Source of the DNA: JAYZDB01 sp036338025
GTDB taxonomy: Bacteria > Planctomycetota > UBA1135 > UBA2386
Assembly: GCA_036338025.1 (NCBI GenBank)
Contig: JAYZDB010000250.1
Span: 1 to 6,021, forward strand
Reading direction: 5' to 3'
DNA: 6,021 nt
Positions 1 through 4,434 of this stretch are shown here, piece after piece; position 1 is the first letter of the stretch; the number at the start of each line of letters is the position of its first letter. The position numbers and the translations under genes are program-made. The notes below the pieces were generated by a model that was not told the origin of the DNA, ran no database searches, and saw only the letters and a program-made list of their open reading frames with translations.

Positions 1-83
1 AAAGCCACGGCGAGTCTGTCAAGAATTGCGAGCTACCTGCACCACAACGAAGTAGCGGCGCGTGTGTGAGTTCCCAGCAGCGC

Positions 84-96
84 GGTTTTGAAAACC
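84..96. repeat. Short perfect dyad upstream of the DsbA-family gene
   Basis: The sequence GGTTTT-G-AAAACC is a perfect inverted repeat with 6-base arms around one central base. It lies 65 bases before the ATG at 162, in a stretch (1-161) where I find no supported gene. It could be an operator half-site pair or a chance palindrome. There is no T-run after it and no clear promoter hexamers beside it, so nothing more can be said. Confidence 0.25.
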
Positions 97-161
97 TCGA
101 CGCCGGTCCCTGCCGATGCGACGATGTAGGGATCGCAGAGAACTCCTAATGTGACATCAGG

Positions 162-809
162 ATGAACTCCACCCTCTTCTACGTCACCGACCCGATGTGC
201 TCCTGGTGCTGGGGATTCCATCCGCAGCTTCAGCAGATTCGGGATGCCCTGCCCGCAGATGTGCCGCTGCGATACGTGCTCGGCGGGCTCGCGCCCGATA
301 GCGAGGAACCGATGGACGAGGCGACGCAGCGCTACGTGCAGGCGGCATGGGATGAGGTGGAGTCGCGCGCCGGGGCGCGCTTCAACCGCGAGTTCTGGAC
401 CCGCTGTGCGCCGCGTCGCTCGACCTATCCGTCCTGTCGCGCGGTGCTGGCAGCCGGTGCACAGGATGATGACACGGACGAAGACTCCGTCGCCGGTCCA
501 CGCGCGCGCTTGATGCTCGAGGCGATCCAGCGGGCTTACTACCTGCAGGCACGCAACCCATCCGACACATCCTTGCTGAACGAGTTGGCCGCGGAGATCG
601 AGTCTGTGGATGCCGATCGGTTCGCGCAGGATCTGGAGTCCGAGGCCACCGAGGTCCGTCTGCAGAAGGGCTTCGACCTACGCCGCCGGCTCGGTGTGCG
701 GAGCTTTCCCTCGCTCGTGCTGGTCCGCGGCGAGGCTCGGCATGTCATCTTGCAGGGCTATGCCCGCGCGGAAGATGTGCTCGACGCCCTGGCGAACGCC
801 ATGCGCTGA
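162..809 (+). CDS. DsbA-family thioredoxin-fold oxidoreductase (COG3531-like)
   Basis: A 215-residue protein, close to the usual size of the COG3531/FrnE-like branch of the DsbA family. The N-terminus runs FYVTDPMCSWCWGF, placing a CxxC redox centre (C13-S-W-C16) just after the first beta strand. The cis-proline loop that packs against it is visible as VRSFPSLVLV (P183). The segment RRSTYPSCRAVLAA near residues 85-98 and the helical region with RAYYLQARNPSD at 124-135 are typical of this branch. Two further cysteines (82, 92) are present. There is no signal peptide, so a cytoplasmic thiol-disulfide oxidoreductase or isomerase role is inferred; the substrate is unknown. An acidic stretch near 101-108 (QDDDTDED) looks like a small insertion. 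ATG 162 is chosen because an in-frame TAA lies at 147-149 with no other start codon between. The only purine-rich run (CAGG) directly abuts the ATG, so initiation is weak-SD or leaderless. It appears monocistronic and converges with the next gene. Confidence 0.88.
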   Translation: MNSTLFYVTDPMCSWCWGFHPQLQQIRDALPADVPLRYVLGGLAPDSEEPMDEATQRYVQAAWDEVESRAGARFNREFWTRCAPRRSTYPSCRAVLAAGAQDDDTDEDSVAGPRARLMLEAIQRAYYLQARNPSDTSLLNELAAEIESVDADRFAQDLESEATEVRLQKGFDLRRRLGVRSFPSLVLVRGEARHVILQGYARAEDVLDALANAMR

Positions 810-825
810 GAGGCCCGGCGGCCGC

Positions 826-843
826 AGCGCGGTTTCACCCGCT
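826..843. terminator. Weak hairpin between convergent genes
   Basis: The 42-base gap between the DsbA-family stop and the facing lipoprotein stop contains AGCG...CGCT arms with an inner GG/CC pairing and one bulged base. It has no T-run on either strand. It may act as a shared, weak bidirectional terminator, but in GC-rich DNA a hairpin this short can be chance. Confidence 0.2.
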
Positions 844-851
844 GGCGTCGG

Positions 852-1154
852 TTAGCGCCCGTAGATGTGCACGTGGTACTGCGACCAGATCCCCAGGATG
901 CTCAGGGTCTCGAGGTCTGCGTAGTAGATCTCCGCGAAGCCGTTGTTCTTTGCGATTTCGCCGATCGCATTGCTGCTCCACTGGAAGTCAAAGTTCTGGT
1001 AGCGGAAGTGCTTGACGTTTTGCGCGGCGGTCCTCTCGCCGATCGGGGTACCGCGCAGATCGGTGACCAGGGGCCGGGTGGTGTGGGAGTAGATCCAGCC
1101 GGTGGTGCAACTGCTCGCGACGAAGCAGAGCAGGAGGACGATGCAAGACCTCAT
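852..1154 (-). CDS. TRL-like small lipoprotein, second gene of pair
   Basis: A 100-residue protein with a lipoprotein-type leader: MRSCIVLLLCFVASSC, with Cys16 in an A-S-S-C lipobox that is weaker than consensus. After the lipidated Cys, the mature part is about 85 residues and ends with ETLSILGIWSQYHVHIYGR. That ending matches the closing pattern of the neighbouring TRL-like protein: an AD pair, then (T/S)LxILG, a Trp, and a terminal YG(R/K). Both also share a PLxxDLxxT...G segment early in the mature part. The frame stays open upstream to 1202, but the ATG at 1154 is chosen because it begins directly with the leader, sits 4 bases after the upstream stop, and is preceded by GGGAAG. TRL-like proteins (Pfam PF13146) have no firm function; an envelope role is inferred only from the leader. 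Family assignment is less certain here than for its neighbour because the central region (residues 40-65) is divergent and aromatic-rich. Confidence 0.72.
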   Translation of the reverse strand: MRSCIVLLLCFVASSCTTGWIYSHTTRPLVTDLRGTPIGERTAAQNVKHFRYQNFDFQWSSNAIGEIAKNNGFAEIYYADLETLSILGIWSQYHVHIYGR

Positions 1155-1158
1155 CGGA

Positions 1159-1455
1159 TCACTTCCCGTAGACGATGGTGGTCTGCTTGTACCAGACGCC
1201 ACCCAGGATCACGAGGCTGTGTTGGTCCGCGTGGTTCAAGGTGGTGATGCCGGCACTCTGAGCTGCGGCGTGGGTGCCGCTGTCGCCCCAGGCGAAGAGT
1301 CCGAGCAGGCTGTAGGAAGACGACTTGCCGATCTTGTCACCGAGGCTGGTCTTGTCCAGGTCGAGATCCAGCGGGGAACCGACGTTGGTGTAGACACAGC
1401 TGGGCAAGGCCGTGATGCAGAGGAAAACCAGTGCCGTGCAGATTCGTGTGCGCAT
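1159..1455 (-). CDS. TRL-like small lipoprotein, first gene of pair
   Basis: A 98-residue protein with a lipoprotein leader (MRTRICTALVFLCITALPSC; lipobox L-P-S-C with Cys20). The mature part follows the TRL-like pattern (PF13146): a T-S-L-G-D-K segment, then SLLGLFAWGDSGTHAAAQ, then AGITTLNHAD, and a C-terminal strand ending TTIVYGK. In this family the glycine-rich SxLGLxAxGD piece and the final VYG are the most recognisable parts. It is the promoter-proximal gene of a two-gene operon, with its stop (1159-1161) 4 bases before the next start. It diverges from the large propeller gene. The ATG at 1455 is supported by AAGAGG five bases upstream. The biochemical function of the family is unknown; outer- or inner-membrane anchoring on the periplasmic side is inferred from the leader. 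Pairing of two diverged members suggests an old duplication. Confidence 0.82.
   Translation of the reverse strand: MRTRICTALVFLCITALPSCVYTNVGSPLDLDLDKTSLGDKIGKSSSYSLLGLFAWGDSGTHAAAQSAGITTLNHADQHSLVILGGVWYKQTTIVYGK
1162..1167 (-). promoter_or_regulatory. Ribosome binding site of the second lipoprotein gene
   Basis: Reading the minus strand, GGGAAG lies within the last codons of the first lipoprotein gene, ending 7 bases before the ATG at 1154. It supports that start over the upstream alternative starts and suggests translational coupling of the pair. Confidence 0.5.
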
Positions 1456-1460
1456 ACGTG

Positions 1461-1466
1461 CCTCTT
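1461..1466 (-). promoter_or_regulatory. Ribosome binding site of the first lipoprotein gene
   Basis: Minus-strand AAGAGG stands five bases (CACGT) before the ATG at 1455. It is the clearest Shine-Dalgarno-like site in the window and fixes this start. Confidence 0.6.
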
Positions 1467-1512
1467 AGGTTGCGATTCGGGTGCATCGACGATCGAGGCT
1501 CCCCCCGGGCCC

Positions 1513-1540
1513 AAGGTATGCCGCACCAAGCCAGATTCAA
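1513..1540 (-). promoter_or_regulatory. Possible promoter of the lipoprotein operon (weak)
   Basis: On the minus strand, TTGAAT (1535-1540, 4 of 6 to TTGACA) is followed after 16 bases by TACCTT (1513-1518, 3 of 6 to TATAAT). Position and orientation suit transcription of the lipoprotein pair, starting near 1505. The -10 match is poor, so this is only a candidate. Confidence 0.2.
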
Positions 1541-1601
1541 GAGCGGGCGATGGTCACAATTTCCCGGCAGCATCGTCGATCCAGGACGAAACCGCCGGGC
1601 A

Positions 1602-1631
1602 GTCACGGCCCAGGGCGCTTTGGAATACAAT
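1602..1631 (+). promoter_or_regulatory. Candidate sigma70-type promoter of the propeller gene
   Basis: TACAAT at 1626-1631 matches the TATAAT -10 hexamer at 5 of 6 positions. An upstream GTCACG at 1602-1607, 18 bases away, is a poor -35 (3 of 6). Transcription would start near 1638, giving a short leader whichever of the two possible translation starts (1655 or 1700) is used. Confidence 0.35.
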
Positions 1632-1639
1632 CGGCAGCC

Positions 1640-1645
1640 AGGAAG
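1640..1645 (+). promoter_or_regulatory. Shine-Dalgarno-like site favouring an alternative start at 1655
   Basis: AGGAAG lies nine bases before an in-frame ATG at 1655. That start would add 15 residues (MSGSIFDAAVLSDRP) ahead of the signal peptide. The ATG at 1700 has only GACAGG three bases upstream, which is tight spacing. The two signals conflict: the ribosome site favours 1655, the signal-peptide shape favours 1700. Confidence 0.35.
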
Positions 1646-1699
1646 TCGGTCGGAATGTCCGGATCGATTTTCGATGCCGCAGTCTTGTCAGACAGGCCC

Positions 1700-4306
1700 A
1701 TGCGATACCCCCGTGCTCTCGCCCTGCTTCTCGTCCTCGCCGTGGTCGGTGCGCCGAACCCGGATCGAGTTGTTGCGGGCCGTGAGCAGGCCAGGGATTC
1801 CGCCGCTGCACAGAGCCTGCTGGATGGTATCGCGTCACCCTTCGTTCCAAACCTGGGGCAGTGGAACCACCGGGCGCGCTTCGTGCACCGCAGTGGACCG
1901 ATGACGGTGTTCCTCGAAGATCGCGGCTGGGTTCTCGACCTGGTGGAGCGGCTTGCCAAACCGGGTGCTTCGCCAGGCCAGCAGAAGACCCGCGGCGTCG
2001 CCTTGCAGATGAGGTTTGAAGGTGCCGCGAACCGGCCCACGCTGGTCGGGGAAGGCAGGTTTGCTGGGCATCACGACTACCTGCTCGGCACGCGCGCGAC
2101 TCGCTGGCGCAGCGAAGTGCCGCTGTACGCATCCGTGCTCTACGAAGAGCTCTATCCGGGCATCGATCTCCGCTTGCGGCAGGCCAAGGGGGTGCCGGAG
2201 TACGACTTGATGTTGCAGCCGGGCGCCGACCTCTCGCGGGTGTCCGTTTGTGTCGAAGGCGGCACGGGCATGGCCCTGGGACGCGACGGTTCGCTGGTGA
2301 TCGAAACGGCGCTCGGAGACCTGGTCCAGCCGGTGCCCAGGACCTGGCAGGTGGCTGCGGACGGCGAGACGCGCCAGCTGGATTGCAGCTTTGTACTGCT
2401 CGGTGCGAACAGCTTCGGGTTTGTAGCTCCCGGTTGGGACGGCGACTCCAGGCTGACCATCGATCCGGGCCTGCTCTGGTCGACCTACCTCGGTGGTACT
2501 CACCTCGACCATGTCTCGGCGCTGCGTGTCGACGATAGTGGCGTGGTGACGGTGACCGGGTACTCGGCTTCGACTGACTTTCCAACCAGCCTCGGCGCCT
2601 ACGACACGAGCCATAATGCCAGCGTGGATGCCTTCGTCAGCCGCCTCGATCCGAGCCTCACCGGCACTGCGCAGTTGCTCTATTCCTCCTACCTGGGCGG
2701 CAGTAGTTTCGACCGGAGCCACGCGCTGTCGGTCGATGCCGGCGGGGTGGTGACGGTGGTGGGCTTCACCAATTCTGGTGACTTCCCGACCACCGCGGGA
2801 GCCTACGACACCAGCTTCAACGGACCTGGCTGGGATGCCTTCGTCAGCCGCCTGGATCCGAGCCGCAGCGGCGCTGCGCAGTTGGTCTACTCGACCTTCC
2901 TGGGCGGCAGCGGCAACGAACTTGGCTATGCAGTCCAGGTCGATGCTGGCGGCGTGATCACGGTGGTTGGCGATACTGCGTCTGCCGACTTTCCAACCAG
3001 CAGCGGCGCGTTCGACACGACGTCGAACGGGCGCGGGACGCCGAAGCCCTACGACGTCTTCGTCAGCCGCCTCGATCCGAGCCGCACCGGCACGGCGCAG
3101 CTGAGCTACTCGACCTACCTGGGCGGCATCAACACCGACCGCGTGCAAGCACTCCGGATCGATGCCGTCGGGGTGGTGACGCTGGCGGGGTTCACCAACT
3201 CTGCCAACTTCCCGACCAGCAGTGGCGCGTATGACACCAGCTTGAACCTCGGCACGGACTTCGACGTCTTCGTCAGTCGCCTGGATCCGCGTCGGACCGG
3301 TAGATTGCAGCTGGTCTACTCGACCTTCCTGGGCGGACGCATCAGCGACTACGCCTACGGACTCTGGGTCGATGCTGCCGGAGTCGTGACGCTGACGGGG
3401 ACGACCTCGTCGACTGACTTTCCGACTACCCCGGGTGCCTTTGACAGGTTGCACAACGGCAGCCAGCTGTTCGACAGCGATGGTTTCGTCAGCCGACTGG
3501 ATCCGCGCCAGAACGGCAATGCGCAGCTGGTCTACTCGAGCTTTGTGGGTGGGGACGGCAATGATGTCTCGATGGCGCTTTGGGTCGACGATGCCGGCGT
3601 GATGACGGTGGCGGGGTATACCGGGGCGAGTGATTTCCCGACCACCAGCGGTGCATACTCCACCGCCAAGAATGGTGGGGACGATGCCTTCGTCAGTCGT
3701 TTGGACCCGCGCCAGGCCGGCAATGCGCAGCTGGTCTACTCGACGTTTCTGGGCGGCAACACTGGCGATCGGGCCTTTGCCCTGCGTGGTGATGCCGCCG
3801 GGTTGATCACGGTAGCGGGCTACAGCGACTCCAGCGATTTCCCGACCACCAGCGGCGCCTTTGATACCACCTACAGCGCCACCGGTGACGCCTTCGTCAG
3901 CCGGCTCAGCATGGGGGTCGCCCTGCATGCTGACCGCTACGAACTCCCACTCACGCAGGCCGGGACCCAGAACCTCCGCTTGGATGCGGGCGTGACGCAG
4001 TCCAATCGTCTGTACGCGATCTTTGGTTCGGCGACCGGCACCCGCCCGGGCATCCCCCTGAACGGCATCCACATCCCGCTCAATGTCGATCCCTATACGA
4101 GCATCACCATCGGGTCGGCGGTTCCGCCGATGTTCGTGATGTTCCAAGGCGTCCTCGGCCGCAGCGGGCAGGCCAGCGCGTCGTTCCACGTGCCCGCAGG
4201 CCTGCCGGCCCTGCCACCCTTCACCCTCCACCACGCTTACGTCGTCTTCGACCGCAGCGGTGGTTTCCACATGGCGAGCAACGCTGTGCCGCTGCGCTTG
4301 AAGTAG
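1700..4306 (+). CDS. Exported DUF7948 / SBBP-repeat beta-propeller protein
   Basis: An 868-residue protein. Residues 1-26 form a signal peptide (MRYPRALALLLVLAVVGA...RVVA, likely cut VVA|G). Residues about 45-255 match the DUF7948-type domain that precedes SBBP repeats: it opens with PFVPNLGQW, then has FVHRSGPMTVFLEDRGW, a YLLG segment, and LYPGIDLRL near the middle. Residues 258-737 are seven SBBP repeats, with recurring (W/Y)S(T/S)(Y/F)LGG, DFPT and FVSRLDP motifs. Residues 738-868 are a beta-rich module ending HHAYVVFDRSGG...ASNAVPLRL, a type I recall at the ends of planctomycete exported proteins. No catalytic residues are evident; a surface or periplasmic binding or scaffold role is inferred. 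ATG 1700 is chosen because it begins with a clean signal peptide; ATG 1655 is a real alternative, while the stretch upstream to 1481 looks non-coding. It is divergent from the lipoprotein pair and convergent with the protease, hence probably monocistronic. Confidence 0.9.
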   Translation: MRYPRALALLLVLAVVGAPNPDRVVAGREQARDSAAAQSLLDGIASPFVPNLGQWNHRARFVHRSGPMTVFLEDRGWVLDLVERLAKPGASPGQQKTRGVALQMRFEGAANRPTLVGEGRFAGHHDYLLGTRATRWRSEVPLYASVLYEELYPGIDLRLRQAKGVPEYDLMLQPGADLSRVSVCVEGGTGMALGRDGSLVIETALGDLVQPVPRTWQVAADGETRQLDCSFVLLGANSFGFVAPGWDGDSRLTIDPGLLWSTYLGGTHLDHVSALRVDDSGVVTVTGYSASTDFPTSLGAYDTSHNASVDAFVSRLDPSLTGTAQLLYSSYLGGSSFDRSHALSVDAGGVVTVVGFTNSGDFPTTAGAYDTSFNGPGWDAFVSRLDPSRSGAAQLVYSTFLGGSGNELGYAVQVDAGGVITVVGDTASADFPTSSGAFDTTSNGRGTPKPYDVFVSRLDPSRTGTAQLSYSTYLGGINTDRVQALRIDAVGVVTLAGFTNSANFPTSSGAYDTSLNLGTDFDVFVSRLDPRRTGRLQLVYSTFLGGRISDYAYGLWVDAAGVVTLTGTTSSTDFPTTPGAFDRLHNGSQLFDSDGFVSRLDPRQNGNAQLVYSSFVGGDGNDVSMALWVDDAGVMTVAGYTGASDFPTTSGAYSTAKNGGDDAFVSRLDPRQAGNAQLVYSTFLGGNTGDRAFALRGDAAGLITVAGYSDSSDFPTTSGAFDTTYSATGDAFVSRLSMGVALHADRYELPLTQAGTQNLRLDAGVTQSNRLYAIFGSATGTRPGIPLNGIHIPLNVDPYTSITIGSAVPPMFVMFQGVLGRSGQASASFHVPAGLPALPPFTLHHAYVVFDRSGGFHMASNAVPLRLK
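2471..3910 (+). repeat. Seven tandem SBBP repeats inside the propeller gene
   Basis: Unit starts, each at the L(L/V/S)(W/Y)S motif: 2471, 2675, 2882, 3101, 3311, 3527, 3731. Unit lengths are 68, 69, 73, 70, 72, 68 and 60 codons, the last lacking the LDPxxxGxAQ linker. Each unit reads (W/Y)S(S/T)(Y/F)(L/V)GG, a VD-rich strand, G(V/L)(V/I/M)TV.G, then the near-invariant FPT(S/T) and (D/G).FVSRL. Length variation lies mainly in the loop between the G(A)(Y/F)D and the FVSRL motifs. Similarity is also high at DNA level: the 25 bases at 3515-3539 and 3719-3743 are identical and exactly one unit (204 bases) apart. Confidence 0.92.
3911..4303 (+). other. C-terminal beta module of the propeller protein
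   Basis: This segment codes for residues 738-868, after the last repeat. Landmarks are LRLDAG, RLYAIFGSATGTRPGIPL, HIPLNVDPYT, VPAGLPALPPFTLHHAYVVF and the closing ASNAVPLRLK. The alternating hydrophobic pattern suggests a beta-sandwich. From memory, modules of this style close many planctomycete secreted proteins, possibly serving sorting or surface attachment; that role is inferred and unverified. Confidence 0.55.
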
Positions 4307-4323
4307 CCGGGCGTACAAGGTTG

Positions 4324-4363
4324 TGGATGTGGGCGCCCGCTTTGCTGGGAGCACCCACATCCA
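4324..4363 (+). terminator. Hairpin downstream of the propeller gene
   Basis: TGGATGTGGG (4324-4333) pairs perfectly with CCCACATCCA (4354-4363), with further partial pairing of GCCC against GGGAGC inside. It begins 18 bases after the propeller stop codon. No T-run follows on the plus strand, so it is a terminator-like or RNA 3'-end-stabilising hairpin rather than a canonical intrinsic terminator. Confidence 0.6.
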
Positions 4364-4374
4364 ACTTGAACCCT

Positions 4375-4390
4375 GCCCGTTTCCCGGGCG
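4375..4390. terminator. Small GC hairpin between the convergent genes
   Basis: GCCCG (4375-4379) pairs with CGGGC (4386-4390) around a six-base loop (TTTTCC). It sits between two longer hairpins and could add to bidirectional termination. It is short enough to be chance in GC-rich DNA. Confidence 0.3.
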
Positions 4391-4397
4391 GGTGAGA

Positions 4398-4430
4398 TCC
4401 GCCAGCCTCCACCAGGGAGGCTAGCGGATG
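4398..4430 (-). terminator. Hairpin downstream of the protease gene
   Basis: ATCCGC-C-AGCCTCC (4398-4411) pairs with GGAGGCT-A-GCGGAT (4417-4430): 13 base pairs with a single C/A mismatch and a five-base loop. It lies four bases past the protease stop codon on the minus strand. As with the facing hairpin, no T-run follows, so it probably ends or protects the transcript without being a textbook intrinsic terminator. Confidence 0.6.
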
Positions 4431-4434
4431 TGCA

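Noticed and set aside
1..69. Possible C-terminal tail of an upstream plus-strand gene (frame 1 is open for 22 codons to TGA at 67-69)
   Set aside because: Too short to support; other frames are also open over comparable lengths, and the residues match no family I know.
33..221. Minus-strand small frame overlapping the start of the DsbA-family gene
   Set aside because: Overlaps the conserved CSWC region of a real gene, lacks a ribosome site and has no recognisable features.
1481..1699. N-terminal extension of the propeller gene up to ATG 1481
   Set aside because: The extension is Arg/Pro/Ser-rich, would bury the signal peptide about 75 residues inside, and includes the best -10 element. Only 1655 or 1700 are credible starts.
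1102..1785. Plus-strand frame of 227 codons across the lipoprotein genes and the intergenic region
   Set aside because: It opposes a convincing lipoprotein operon, crosses the divergent promoter region and shows no recognisable domain.
1554..2585. Minus-strand frame of 343 codons
   Set aside because: Arg/Pro/Ser-rich low-complexity translation opposite the DUF7948-type region; a GC-driven shadow.
2471..3910. CRISPR-like or non-coding tandem array
   Set aside because: Periodicity of 204-219 bases in whole codons, with conserved protein motifs, shows coding repeats, not short repeats with spacers.
1835..4360. Very long minus-strand open frame (841 codons) antisense to the propeller gene
   Set aside because: It mirrors the repeat periodicity and GC-rich codon use of the plus-strand gene. 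Its translation is rich in Arg/Ala/Gly/His with no fold-like pattern, and the plus strand has a signal peptide, a known domain and SBBP repeats.
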